Below are positions 43,807 through 58,800 of a DNA stretch of 64,000 bases, piece after piece (the first letter of the stretch is position 1; every line of letters starts with the position of its first letter). Under the pieces are notes generated by a model. The model was not told where the DNA came from and ran no database searches. It was given only the letters and a program-made list of their open reading frames with translations. Source of the stretch: Agelas oroides (lineage: Eukaryota > Porifera > Demospongiae > Agelasida > Agelasidae); NCBI GenBank assembly GCA_949130485.1, contig OX422205.1, forward strand, positions 4,074,415 through 4,138,414. The letters are read 5' to 3'. The position numbers and the translations under genes are program-made.

Positions 43807-46800
43807 ATGAGCTGCTTTGGGGAAGGCGGAGATGAGGCACTGAAGGAACAGAAGAGACAGAACAAGATCATTGACGCCCAGCTGAAGAAGGACAAAGATG
43901 TCTACAAGGCCACTCACAGACTGCTGCTCCTTGGTGAGTCTGTACATACTGTACACATGTATGCTTTGTGCTTACACATGTTTTGTAATGGTACTAGAAT
44001 GATTCCAGAGGCTCACATTGTGTTCTTTTCTCCTCTGTTTGACATATTTCACCAGATGGAGGGGCATTTTGATTCTAGAAACAATGAAAACTAAGACATT
44101 GTTTTTGCTTTCAAGGGTTGGGCTTTCACGAGTCTTTACGATGAGCAACATTGACACTGAACATCACCTGTCATTAACATCACATTGTCAGCGTCACAGT
44201 AGCCGTATAAGAGCTGATAACAGAGCGGGTTTGTGTAGTACAAGTGTTGTGAAAACACAGTATGGAAGGACAATGTGCTCCTGTGCCCTTACATACGTCA
44301 TACAGTTTCCACCATTTGTGTTATGTGACGGGTACAACAATAGTTTACCAAAATACAGAGGTTTTCCACAGATGCTGCCTTTTCATAAGATGCTGAAAAA
44401 TGAGCCGTATGCTGGTGTGGTGTAGGCTGCATTTGATATGGTTGCCTGTGCTGGAAATCCTACACACAAGTGTGAATTACTCGCAAGATTTTCAGAATGT
44501 GATAGCCACCGTGGCACTGATTCCCTACCAGTGGAGAGAGACTGGATGATAGGCTGGGGTGATCTCTGTGTGGTATGCACCACCAACCACATTTGCATGT
44601 CATTTCCACTGTGGCTTCAATAGTATCGAGAGTTGGTTGCTCACCATGCCTGGGGCGGGGGGCGGATGCCTACCTCTCCAGCTTCCCTTCACTGGGGTTT
44701 CGGGTTAGTCAAGTTGGGAGTGAGTAGCAACACACAAAGTCCATACTGGTCTTTTAAGGCTTACTGTAAGCTCCATAGTAACCACAAGTATTGTTGGCAA
44801 GTGCACAACGTAATGTTTAGTGCTCATAGAACACTACAGCATGTAAACAAGGGACTTGAGTTACCTGTAGGGCCAGAACAAATAGAGAATGTTTGTAATC
44901 AGTTGATTGATTGTTAGCACAATATGATTAGTTGTCTAAGTAATTGATTGTTAACACAATATGATTAGTCGACTAATTGGTTATCGGCACGGCTCCATTT
45001 GTTGAAATGTTTACAGAATCTTCCCTTCTTCTGTGACACTTGTAGTTTAGGATACATGGCTAACCATCATAAATCTACTTGTACAACTTAGCACCAACTA
45101 GTCCACTAGTGAGATGATTCATCATCTTGGGGCGAGCCTGAACGAGCAGCACACCGCTGGTTTACTAATTTATCGTGGCACACAGTAGGGTTTGTCACTA
45201 TCTACGGTTTAAGCCAAACTTGATAACACGTCAGTAGCTTAGGACTTTACAAAGATGTCACATATGCCAGTCATTTCTCCACCCAGAGCAGCTAATGTGG
45301 CTACACATTCAAGGACTAAGCTTTACAGTGAAATCATGAGCTGAATTTTTGGCGTTTATGAGTGCCGTTTGTGCATGGCCCTTACCTGAAGCGACCTCAA
45401 CCACCGTCAAATTATTTGTACCGCCTGTGAATGGCCGGCCGTTTATGGTCGGTAGAAACACAAACCAGAAGTAAGTTGCCATGTGTGCTTCAACTTCAGT
45501 CATCTTTGCTCCGGGTCGCCGATGCTGCACTATGGCAGTAGCCCTCCATTGTGCGGGACTTTCACATGCTTCGATCTTCGTGAAATATTTGAATGTGCCT
45601 ATTTAAAATTTACGGTATATGGCCGCGGGCAAACAAACAAGCATACACGCACATGTGCGGAATGTAGTCCCGCTAGTGTGGGGCTCGCTCAGGCTCGCCC
45701 CAACAAACACATTGGTATTAGTTGTAACTGACCAATTGTTCTAACCCTAGTAGCTAGTAACAAATCTCTCGGTTCTCAGTTTATCTCCGGTGAAGGGCTC
45801 TGAACACATAGATTTGTAACAAATCTCTCGGTTCTCAGTTTATCTCCGGTAAAGGGCTCTGAACACATAGATTTGTATCAATTGAATTGCTCTCCTACCT
45901 ATATACGTACATGTACTGCAACTGTCCAATTTTGTGACAGAACAAGACGTGTTTGTTGTATTTACTGCCTATGAGAAAGGAAAAGATACATGAATTTTAG
46001 TGTACATAAGTTAGTGTCATTTCCTGGCAACAACACCTGTGGATAGTGTCTGTTGCATTAGGAGACATCTATTTATGCAACCCTCTGATGTTACAGTGTC
46101 TATATGCTGATTGTGTGATGTCATGCTCCACACATCTAGTGTACCAGACAATCTGGTTGCCAGCAATTGTTGCTGCGGTTTTGGATGACACTTTTAGCTG
46201 TGTACAAGGCCATTTTGCTGGCCCTTGAGTCAGTCTTGGGAGTCGGTCTGCTATTGATGGTTCATTGGAAGCAAATAATGGTGTTGCTATGCATTTGTAT
46301 CTGTGTAGTAACACTAGTGTAAACATTTCCTGTGGACACAGCATTTTATAAATAAGTTTGTATGCGTGAAGACAAAGAAAGAATGCACGCTGCGTAAGGC
46401 TGATTCGACAACAACTACCATGGTCAAAGAGAATGGCCAGCTGAACAGTGTGCAGTCAACCTTGCTTCACTTTCGACAGATCGACTGCACAAACATCTGT
46501 TCTTCCACCTGCTATCTAACTACACTATGCTTTTGGGCATACAAAGAGATGTTTTGCTTGATGGTTGAAGTAACTTGATTCCTCTGAGGCCCTGTACATG
46601 GAATCCCATAGTCTACAACTAGTCGAGGTGTGTTTTGATTATGATCATTACAGTAGTTTTTGTGGTAATGACTGCCTAATGTAGCCTCGTTCCCAGGCCT
46701 TCTCCCCCCCCCCCCCCCTCCTTTTTTGCACACTGAAAGCGATCAAATGTGAATAGTGGGAAGGTCTGGGAACAAGGCCATACCTAGTGTACCTTTAGCT

Positions 46801-49800
46801 TTGTATTTACTGTGTTTGCTCTATACTGTGAGTGTACCGGTGTGTGTTTGCACGTGTGATGTGTGTAGCTTTGTTTCCAGGCCTTCCTTCACCTCAGCTT
46901 TCGTCACTTGTAATATGGAAAGTGTTGAGAAGGCCTAGGGATATTTCTCATGTGGTGTGCTGTAAACGCATAGATTATATTGTGATGTCACAAAGTGTAA
47001 GTACATGTGTGTGGGGAAATTTCCATAAGTTTGTTTGGGACAGTTTTTTCAACAACTGTTTTGTGTTCAGACAAAGGCGGCAAAAAATAGACAGCGAGAA
47101 TGGGATGCCCAATGACAGTGACAACAAAGACAAGACTAGTTGAAGCTGTATGGGGAAACCTAGCTAGCTGTGATTATCTCCTGAGATTAGTGTTGAAGTT
47201 CCTCTAGTTACGTTCACTTCCTCAATGATTCTAGTTTTCTTCAGCACCAGGATTTCAAGCACCAGGTAACTTTGCAATGATACAGCACCCTGTGACCTAT
47301 CTTCCGTGATGCCAATTGTGGTACACATCATGTTGGAAATACTTCAGACCTATTACGAGCAACTATATAGAGGCTGTAGTTATGTGACAAGGACCTCTTA
47401 ACCTAGAGTAGACTTTTGGTTTCTCACATCAGCATTGTGCAATGCGCTTTGAAGATAGGTTCTGTGCTAGCAGAAAGAGTGAGAGAAGGGAGGTACCTTC
47501 CAGGAAACAGGACATGGTGGCTGTTGTGCTTCGCTGCAAAGAGGCCTTGGTTGGTACAAGGTGTGCTGGTTCTCTCAAACAAGCTTAGAAAATCTCACGT
47601 TGTAAGATGCCCCATTTTTGGCACAGTTGAGTCTGTATGAGCTATCACTGTAAGGTCGTTCATGGTTGGGCGTGTTTAAAGTGCACAGCTTAGCCACAGG
47701 TGATCTTGTGCCTGAACAACTGGCAGAACCAAAGTTATTACTTACATCTGTAGGCTAATAGTAACTTCTGGAGAGACAGTCTAGAGTTTTAAAGTAATGA
47801 TGCACCAGGGCTGTATAAGGATGTGTAATGGTAGCAAACCGTAATCAGGTTTGTTTTCTTAATGTAATGTTCAACTGGCTCCTTGGAGACCTGTCCACCC
47901 ACACAAGTTTTCATATTGGCACAGAGGATCACCTGAAAATTGATTTAGGGACACGTTGAGCCAATATTGCACCTTTTGATCTCTGTTGTTACAGTAATTG
48001 TGCCGGCTAACTATTCAATATTACTGACTAGGTTGTGCAACCCCTCACTGTACCAAAAAAGTACCTTCCACGCTATATTCAGGCATGTTGGATGGTACAT
48101 GCAATGCATCGTGTTACATGTCAATTCCGTCTAAGAGTAGAGATGTAGCGATGGATCATACCAGACCAGATTAACAGATGAAGGGTGGTCAAACTTCTTT
48201 CTGCTGGCCTCATCACATGCCAGAATGCAAAGCCCGCTTAGGCCAAAACTGTGGTCTTGTTGTGAGCACCTCAAGGATATGAAGCCTGCTAAGTCAATCA
48301 CTGTGGTTGTATATATAGTAAGAGGTTTTGATGCACACGCATCTGTTCACCTGGCGTGAAAACATTTGAAATTACAGCTCTATAATAAGGATTGACGAAC
48401 CTCTCAGATTGAAAGTGGGATACCCACTGAGAAGTCCTGTGTCTATATATGTAGTGGTCCTATTACAAAAGACTTGGGCTGAACTCAAGTGTGCTGATGA
48501 ACCAATGTTTTATCTATGTCTCCAGTAAGGTATAGCTCTTGTGTAAACACTTGCTAGGATAGGCCTGGAACCACGATGTAGCCAATGACTTGTAAATTTT
48601 GCCAGAATGGAAAAGAAAAGCATGTGTGTTGTGCCGGTAATCACCAATTCAATGCCCAACGTAAGTATGTAGTCACCCTCCTGATAGCTTCATGCATGTG
48701 CCAAGTTTGTAAGTATGTAGTCGCCCTCCTGATAGCATCATGCATGTGCCAAGTTTGTGAGTATGTAGTCACCCTCCTGATAGCTTCATGCATGTGCCAA
48801 GTTTGTGAGTATGTAGTCGCCCTCCTGATAGCTTCATGCATGTGCCAAGTTTGTAAGTATGTAGTCGCCCTCCTGATAGCATCATGCATGTGCCAAGTTT
48901 GTAAGTATGTAGTCGCCCTCCTGATAGCATCATGCATGTGCCAAGTTTGTAAGTATGTAGTCGCCCTCCTGATAGCTTCATGCATGTGCCAAGTTTGTAA
49001 GTATGTAGTCGCCCTCCTGATAGCTTCATGCATGTGCCAAGTTTGTAAGTATGTAGTCGCCCTCCTGATAGCTTCATGCATGTGCCAAGTTTGTAAGTAT
49101 GTAGTCGCCCTCCTGATAGCATCATGCATGTGCCAAGTTTGTAAGTATGTAGTCGCCCTCCTGATAGCTTCATGCATGTGCCAATTTGCAAGTTTTCATG
49201 TCCAGGAGTCAAACAAAATCCAACCTGGCACATTATTGAACCCCCACACTTAGCACTGGTGAAGCCTTGCACATGTATGCACCCTTGTGCCACTTGACCT
49301 CTGAGTGTGTGTGTATACACAACCTACGTTATCCTCTTGACCTCTTGACCTCTTGACCTCTGAACCTGATACGTTGTGCAGCAACACCTGGGTGTTATGT
49401 ACAAGCTATTGGCAGTTTCCTTCCTTGGTGTCCATATCTCTTTCATCATTGACACTCACCACACAGTAATTATGACTAGTAGCAGTGTCATTTGTGTGAT
49501 CTAGTTTGTCTGATGTGCTTGGTACATGGGATGTGCTGTAATCCCATACACAAATGAGGGCTCACATAACGGCAACATGCACACTTGCGCCCGAATACAC
49601 TGGAATAGTGTACACATGAGTCCAGCTGTTGTTTGGAGTGAATGGGTACCACCTGTGAGTTGTAAAGTGATCCTGGCGAGTTTCCTCGTCCAGACCTGTT
49701 CCTAGCTCTGGTTCATAACTTTAATCTAACGCCACGCAAATTGGAAGTTAGGCTATGGTCAAGATGGCTCCAGGCTTGCCTCTAGACTGCCTCCATGCAT

Positions 49801-52800
49801 ACGTACAGCCCTCTTAAAGGACACCATGGATTGAGGATATTAGGGACAATTGGCCACATTTGTATATATCTCTTCCTGCGATGAAGACATCTTGCCAATC
49901 AGGACATGTGTTTTCATTACAAGGGTGACTACACTAGAGGCGTCCCATCATACTACTGCATGAGTCATTACAAGTGGTGTAGGTAGGACATGGGTGGGAG
50001 GAGGCACTGTATAGTATGGCTTGTGTGTCTGCTGGGGAAAGTTAAGAAGCCTTTTACAGAGCTGAGACTGGAAGGCTGTCCTATAAAGCTTGTAGTACTA
50101 ACTACTGTATTATCTTTCAGCTGTGGGATGCACATAGAACTGTGCAGATGATTTTTACATTGTTATTATAGCTTTTTGCTGTTTGTTATGGCTTTTGTAA
50201 TCTTGTCCTACTGGTTTTGACTATGGGATGGCTGATGTACATACATGTACACGGCACACTGTTGAGCTATTACTGCAACCATGCTGCACGCTATTCATTG
50301 CAATAAAGGCTATTGCTATGAAATGAATACTCTTCATGCTTTAGTGCCCATTTCTTTACTGTGTCAGGGTGCTGCTCTGATAGGAGACCGCTACTGTATG
50401 ATGGCTAGACAGATGGTGCCATACCACGTAGCTGGTTACTTTCACCGCTAGGAAAAACGTTTTGCGTAGAAGATCAACAAGCGCCAAAATGCTATCAGAA
50501 AGAATACCATAGTTAGTGGTAATTCTGTATCAATTAGAACCCCATGAAATTCACCAGTTATGTGCTGTGACTAGAAAGGCTTCATCGTAAGCCCTGAAAT
50601 ACCATACTGTATATCTCTATAGTGTTTACAGGTGAACAATGTGGCTTCATCAGAAGCCCTGGTACTGTCATGAATGTCATGGTAGGGTATCACCTCGGCA
50701 TGCTCACATGACAAACCAGTGTCGAAACATTCGCTTGCATCATCTGAATCTTACCGTAGCTTCACCAGTAAATACATTTAGTCAAACATCCTGATTTACA
50801 GGTTGAGAAATTGTTTGTTGCCAAATTCCCCAAGTGAGCCTGGACTTGCCGTGTTTTATATGGCTTGAAAGTGGCCTGGTTACCGAGACACTGTTGTTGG
50901 AATTTGTTGTCAATTGTTGCATAATTATGGCCAGTTACGTGATTAGGTAACATACGTAGTGTTGCCATTGGACTGTACTGATCAAGTTGTCGTGTGATAG
51001 CCACATTCCCAACCCTCTTATGTGAAGATTAGGTAGCATACGTAGTGTTGCCATTGGACTGTACTGATCAAGTTGTCGTGTGATAGCCACATTCCCAACC
51101 CTCTTATGTGAAGATTAGGTAGCATACGTAGTGTTGCCATTGGACTGTACTGATCAAGTTATCGTGTGATAGCCACATTCCCAACCCTCTTATGTGAAGA
51201 TTAGGTAACATACGTAGTGTTGCCATTCGACTGTACTGATCAAGTTATTGTGTGATAGCCACATTCCCAACCCTCTTATGTGAAAATTAGGTAGCATACA
51301 TAGTGTTGCCATTGGACTGTACTGATCAAGTTGTCGTGTGATAGCCACATTCCCAACCCTCTTATGTGATCAGGTAATAACTCATGTGATTGATTATCTG
51401 TATTAATAAGCTGGAACAGTGCCATTATGGGGAAAGTAGGGGCTGTCCCTGTGAGATAAAGCCTACTCACACAATGCTCTCATAGAGGTGGTGCCCACTG
51501 TAATAAGAGGGCAGGGGGAGCAGGCAGAGCAGGTGGTCAAAGGTTACAGTTCCAGCTGTTCTCTGCATATGTGGCAGACCCTGTTCGTTATTCTGTTGTA
51601 TATTTCAAGCGTGTTACCATGTTTGAAGTGCTGTAGTGCAGAACCTCCATTAAGGGTGGGGCTCGTATGGACTGTGTTGAGTATTCAAGCATCTACAAAG
51701 TACGTGTGAACCCTGCCCTTAACAAAAGTTCTGTACCGCGATGCTTCGAAATATGGTACCACACCAATTGAACTACCTGATAGATAATGTTTGATTTCTA
51801 TCCAGGACTGCCACACAACTCAACAGGCAGCGTATTTCTAGTTGGTTGATAAGAAGCAAAGGGATATGTTGTCACTGTGCTAGCTCTGTAGATTGGTGAC
51901 TTTTTACACTAAAAATACTTCAGTTTAAATTTGTGTGTTAAAAATATTTCGTCGCCCTTGTCTTGAACCCAGGACCCCGCCGCCCACCGCCTCCTTAAGG
52001 AGGGAGGTCTGGGTTCAAGACATCAAAGAAATCATTTCGATGGCAAAAAATTTCTTGATTTACAGAAGTTGCTCATGTAGCATGATAGTACATACGTTGT
52101 GTGTGTAACTGTAGCAGTTTGTGGGATGCTACACTCATGTAGGACGCTCCTACGTGGAAGACATTCTTGTCCTGCTTAATGCCACATAGCTGAGTATGAC
52201 TCTACACGCTCATGTATGGTGTATCAATTTCACACAGGCCAATTTGATCAGTGTCACGGTTACAACGTTGTTGCTCGGATGTGTGTCCTGGGTTCGCATT
52301 TCCTCCATGCGTACATGACCCAGAGCTTAATTAGGATGTTACGTATCATTGTCTGTATTTTCTCTAGAGTGCCACTTGCCCCACTCTTCTGTTCCTTGAC
52401 TCTCTGTTCTCTTTCTTCTTCAGGAGCTGGAGAGTCAGGAAAAAGTACCATTGTCAAGCAGATGAAAATCCTCCACAAAGATGGCTTCACACCCGAGTGA
52501 GTGTTTAATGTACTATTATTCTCACATGTTAGAGCTAACCTCGATACCTTGGTAATCCTTTTATGTGGTAGCTCACCTAGCTATTGCATATTCTCATCGA
52601 GTAGTGCTGGGATAAGTAAGACTGTACACGGTAGCCCTGAAGCTCACATTCACAAGGTAAATGAATGGGGGTCACTATAGAACATTATCACTCGAATTAG
52701 ACAACCAGAACACCTTACAACTTATATCTGGTCTATGTGATAGAGAGAGAGCATTGTGTGTAAAATGCTGCTCACCCAAAATTCGCTTATCATTTGACAA

Positions 52801-55800
52801 CAAATTCTGGCACGTGCTTTGCTCACACATCAGCATCAAAAGTATGGTACCCGCGGTTAAGAAGGTTGCTCAGATGTGCAGTGCAGTGATGTTTGTAAAG
52901 TGCCTGATTGTCTCCTCATGGGTAATGTGCTTTTGCCAGTTCCTCTTTCAATGATGTAACTCCACTCCAGAACAAATTAATGTTTCTATTCATTTCGTCT
53001 AATTTCATTTCGCTAACAAAATTTAGTTGTTGCTCAGGAAGAGCTGTCACATGGACACCCGTGTAATGGGAATTACATGCACTCAGTGGGCACCCCAGCA
53101 CTTTATCAGATAGCCTTTTCTTTGTACCGCCAACACACTAGTGAGGGGAGATGCTGATGGGATAATCTCCGGTGTTTGGCAACAGAGTTGATTTCAGTAC
53201 TTCTAGAACACTGGCAACCTCCCAATAGAAGTTAAGGCCCCCACACCAACAGCAATACTGTAGAATGGCACTTACTTCATGTCAACAACCAAGGAAGCCT
53301 GACTAGGAAAGCTATCACTATCTTCCAATCAGAGCAGGCAACCACGCAAGTCTGATGTGTGCAATTGGCGGTGAGAGGAATGCCAATCAAGAGAAGGAGG
53401 AGGAAATACAGGAATCCCGAACAAATGACTTGTGGTTGATAGTTTAAAAAAAAAGTGTGACTACACCTTCAATGAACTAAGCTTTGACTATTTGCTCTAT
53501 GTTAAATTCAAATGGGACCAGCATGCACTGTACATGTACATGAGATGGGTACCAGTATGAACTGACAATTTACTGAGTTTGTTGTGTGTAACCCTGTATG
53601 CACTCTGCTGTGGCATGGATGAATGAGCCATGTTGATTGTCTTCACGGCCTATTTAACAACACATAGGGTGTACATGTATTGTTGCCAATGATTACGCTA
53701 CCAAGTGTTCTGGCACATTACAATCAGCTGTGGAATGTTGCCAGCTCGCCAAGTTCTGATCCCTTCCAGTCTGGCCCATTCAAACACTCTAGTGGAACTA
53801 AATAAACAATTGCTTGTGAACAAATTCATGCCCATACCTGTTCTGCTGCTGTGACAACAGTAGGCAGTATGGTATGCTTGACTATGTCTTGGCGACAGGG
53901 AGGAGGGGGAGGTGCTACAGGGAGGAGGGGGAGGATGCTACAGGGAGAGGGGGGGGGGGGGAGGGGGAGGTGCTACAGGGAGGAGGGGTGCTTGTAGATA
54001 GAGCCGAACCACTCTGAAAGGACACTCATGAAATAATGACAACTTGTTTAATCAGGACACTTGACCCAGAGTCCCAACTTTATATAAATACATACCGTAT
54101 TTCTTTGAATAGACGCCGCCCTCTAATAGTCGCTGCCCTTCATTAGTAACACCACAGCCAGACAGTTTCTAAAACTAAACCTGCAACCCATCTAGACACT
54201 TCGGCACCACAGCCAGACAGTTTCTAAAACTAAACCTGCAACCCATCTAGACACTTCGGCACCACAGCTAGACAGTTTCTAAAACTAAACCTGCAACCCG
54301 TCTAGACACTTCGGCACCACAACTAGACAGTTTCTAAAACTAAACCTGCAACCTGTCTAGACACTTCAGCTGCACAATTAGGAGCTCTGAGCAAAAAATA
54401 CGCCGCCCTCAAATAGTAGCCACAGCTACTACATGTATATGTGGCACACGCACACGTATGCGAATAATTTTTTATGATGGTCATGGGGCTAGCGCTAGGG
54501 CTGTTCGTGTTGTACGACTTGTTTCCACAGCTGACAGCAGGACTGAGAGGCTGCACTTACTACTGACAATGCCTAACAGTCGTCACTGTATCGCTCACCT
54601 TTACCCTTATCCAGCCATTGTTGATGTCTGCGGGCTTTCCAAAGAATTAAACGCCGCCCTCAAATAGTAGCCACCCTCAAATAGTAGCCGCACCAGTAGC
54701 CGCAGCGTCTGATCAACGAAATACAGTAATTATTCTCCCACTTAAATAAGGATACCTCACTAATCAGGACAAATGTTTGGCTCCAAGGGTGCTGGTACGT
54801 AACAGTGTACTGTGTGGCTCACCATGCTGTTGTGTTAGGTGCCTACGATACTTCCATACTGTGTGACCCTGAGGTACCCAGTAGAGCACTTAACCCTGCC
54901 TTCATTTTACTGTTCTTTGGTTTGTGTTCAGTATAATACACGAAAATGGAAGAGCGGTAAAAGTGGGAAGGCCTGGGAACACTTATCACGTTAATGACGT
55001 CTGTGGAACGTACACATGTAGAGGGGGAGGGGCCCAACCACAAAAACAACGCACTGGATCATTCGTTCAAGCGCTCTACTGAGTATGAGTCATAACGCCA
55101 TCTATTAGTAAGTCATCTGTTTGAGGGATTGTCTACTATGATAAACTGACAGACACACACAACCAATTGCTTAACCCCACTTCACAAATGTGCATGCTGG
55201 GTAACTAGCCTTGCTCCCAGGCTTTCACCTTCTTGAGTCCCTGATGGCTTACAGTATGCATCAAGAGCGCATGATGACGTCATTTTTTATTGCGGAGGGA
55301 GGAGGAAGAGCGTGTAACTAGCAAAACTTTCAAAACAGGCAGAATCTCCCGCGTGTACTAAAAATAGAACACACCTTCGCACAAGTTCGCAGTTCCATGA
55401 TCTACGACCTCACAACGCAGGGTTACCCTCGTAGTCAACAAGATGTGAACGCTCCAAGCTTACCTGGCAAGTTCTACCTACACAGGAACGGTTGTCGGCC
55501 CTTCCTGACGTGAGGAACTTTGTGTTACGATGCTATCCACGCCTGACAGTCGAAGAGGGCCACGTAGCCTTTCAGTCAAACTCTTGAGCATCTTCTTGGG
55601 TAACGCACGATCCTTATCCAACGGATAAGCCTCTAACTCGTTTGTTTTGCAGCTACTTTTACTCACGCTTCACCCGCACACTAGCTACAACTCGACCAGA
55701 TGTGCTATTTATAGTACACACGAAAGATTCTGCTTTCACCACTGCCAGAACAGGAAGTTACACGCTCTTCCTCCTCCCTCTGCAATAAAATATGACGCCA

Positions 55801-58800
55801 TCATGCACTCTTGTATGCATATACAAAGAGAGAATTCCTGGGGATATCTGGAGTGATGACAGCGGGGAGTGATGCCCAGCATAGGATCTTGAGACCTTCC
55901 TTGTAATGTCTGTCCAAGGGCTGGAAGCTGGAGATAACATCAATACCACTTATTGTTCAGGACACCAGCAATGGATCTAGCCTCATTCCCAGTCCTCCAC
56001 CACAGCTATCATCGCTTGAAGTATGAATAGCTGTGGTGGAGGACTGGTAACGAGGCTGCAATGGAGACACACAGTTGACCACCAAGCTGTGTTTACCCTC
56101 TGTCTCCCTGATACACGCTCATGACCGGACCTCCCAGACCTTCTCCCTCTCTATTTGCATACTGCAATTGATGAAAGACTTGAAGTGGTGATGAACATGG
56201 ACAAACAGAGCTGCAACAAATGCTTCAGTATTGTATCAATTGTCGATCAGATTATAATAGCGGCATATTGATATATTGGCTACGCACAACACAACGCAGA
56301 ACCAAATGTCACCTGCTTACTATTTGATCCCCTGGCCTGCGAATATTCTGACTATGTTCTTTGTGATGCCTCTACGTACTGAAACTCAATGCTGTCTGTG
56401 CACAGGTGACACATGATGTCGATTGTCACTCCACATTTTGCTCTTTTTATTTGACCAAGACACTGCCATCTCTCTCTCACTGCGTTTTCCACAAGTGTAG
56501 CATATGCGATGATTGTGTGGTGTCATCGATACACTGAAACTTGCATCAATACGTGTATCACTCAAAGTAAAATTGCACAAATTCGATATGTTGTAGCACC
56601 CGACAATGTGGTCTACCTCAAACACTGCTTTTTGTTATACAGGGTGCGTCATATGATCACTTTCACTTTCACTTACAAGTACCAGTAATAAGTAGTTACT
56701 CTTATTCCCAGGCTCTCCCCCATGTGAACTAAAACTGTAAATGAAGGGAGAGTGCTTGGTAAAATGTGAATATTTACAAAAAGAGAGAATTTAATTGCAT
56801 GTGGGCAAACAAAATCCCAGAGGGTGGCTCCCCACACATTGATGGCTACCTTGTCCAAATTAGTTTTAATTATGTGCTGTTACTGCTTGTCAGACCTACT
56901 CTTATAGTACGGTAAGTGTGTATGCTAGACCTACTCTTATAGTACGGTAAGTGTGTATACTAGACCTACTCTTGTAGTATGGTAAGTGTGACTGCTTGTC
57001 AGACCTACTCTTATAGTATGGTAAGTGTGACTGCTTGTCAGACCTACTCTTATAGTATGGTAAGTGTGACTGCTTGTCAGACCTACTCTTATAGTATGGT
57101 AAGTGTGACTGCTTGTCAGACCTACTCTTATAGTATGGTAAGTGTGTATACTAAGTATATGGACTTCTCACTTACTGGCTTAGCTGAATGCAGCTGTTTG
57201 ACATGATGAAGGGTGTATAAAATGGCTTTTTCCTGGTTTGCCTGTGCGTTGGTTAGCCTCGTTCCCAGGCACTCGAAAAATCGGAAGGCGCCTGGGGACG
57301 AGGCTAGTGCATTGATACACTTAGCTGTCCACAGTGAGCTACTACAATTGATCACAGCATGAATACTTGGTCAACTGCACATGGTTACAATCCATGGTCC
57401 ATCCATGTGCAATTAAGTCCTCTACCTTTCCCCTTGACGGCATCCACAGGACAGGTATCACCAGGCCTTTCTCAGACAGCAAAAAGTTGTGGACAAGGCT
57501 AATTCAAAGGCTTGGTGTTACTTTACAGCAGGCGACAGTTGGGCACTTGTTATTAATTTTGGAATCCAGCTGGATCCCAAAATTTTCATGGATTAATTTC
57601 TCACCCTCTTAACAAGACTTGTACCTGCAACATTAACATTGGTAAAGGTAGTTCGTTCATTGTAGTTTGATAGTTTCTCCATCCATCCATCCATACTCGA
57701 TCACTCTGACTACTGTCATGCTCAGGTGTACACTACAGTCATGGTCCTAGTCTGAGTCCTGTTGTCTGGCTAGACCACAGTATTTACTGGTTTCATGCTG
57801 TTTCTTCTTTTTTTTTTTGTAGAGAGCAGGAGCAAAAGATTCATGACATCAGGTCCAATGTTAAGGATGTTATAGTGGTGAGTTCTAGTGGTATAGTACA
57901 GTCATCGGTCATTAGGTGTAGGTCCAATGATTGGCGCAAGCCTGAGCAAGCCCCACACTAGCAAGCTGATTGTGGATTTCTATATTAAACATGTATTTAT
58001 ATGAGGCAGTCCCATATAGAAATCGAATATTATTTGTTGCTTACATGTATTTCGAGTGCATCACCGAGTTTGATGCACTATAGCGCTGACCTTCCGCTAA
58101 GGGTGGGGCTCATATGCGCTATGTAAACGCATGAATATCTGATACGTCTATGAAGCACGTATGAGCCCTACCCTTAGCAGAAGCTCAGCACTATAGCGTG
58201 TCAAACTCAGTGGTTCACTCGAAATACATGACAGAATATTATTCGATTTCTGTCACGTATATATATCTTTTGTGCATTGTTCCATATACATGTATCTTTA
58301 ACACCATAAGTTGATGCAACAGCTGTACGCCATGTGTGGACAAGATGGTTTTCACTGGCTCCCAGCAGTTGTGTGCTTTAGTGTGAATGAAAGTAATTTT
58401 GATAGACAGTCAGCATGAGCACCTATCATACATGTATGAGGGTTAGTAGGTGTGTAGCAAGGCTGCTCACAGAATACATGTGCAAGAGGCAGCTTGAATT
58501 TATCAAGACCATGGACAGTAGACAAGCCATAGACATGCATGGTCTGTTGTGCTGTGGCAAGCTTGATTGGGGTAAGCCTGAGCGAGCCCCACACTAGCGG
58601 GACTGCATTGCAAGACGCGTGTGTATGTCTGTCTGTCTGTATGTCTGTCGGTTTGCTTGCAGCCATATACCGTAAATTTTAAATGCGCATTTAAATATTT
58701 ACCGAAAATTTAACATAGGTAGCCTCATGCTCAGTAGGTGAAGGGTCTACTGCCAGAGTGCAGCGTTGGCTACCCAGACCGAAGACAGCTCAAGTTGAAG

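Noticed and set aside
47072-47143. Alternative G-alpha exon ([19 protein letters not shown] frame)
   Set aside because: An AG acceptor-like site precedes it, but the phase is wrong for exon 1 and no homologous alternative exon is known to me.
48585-49320. 222- and 183-codon frames with [16 protein letters not shown] repeats
   Set aside because: 48-bp minisatellite inside the G-alpha intron; frames are open on both strands, so not evidence of a gene.
55478-55666. Independent small gene
   Set aside because: The frame lies wholly within a foldback element and lacks an ATG; recorded as a possible captured fragment instead.
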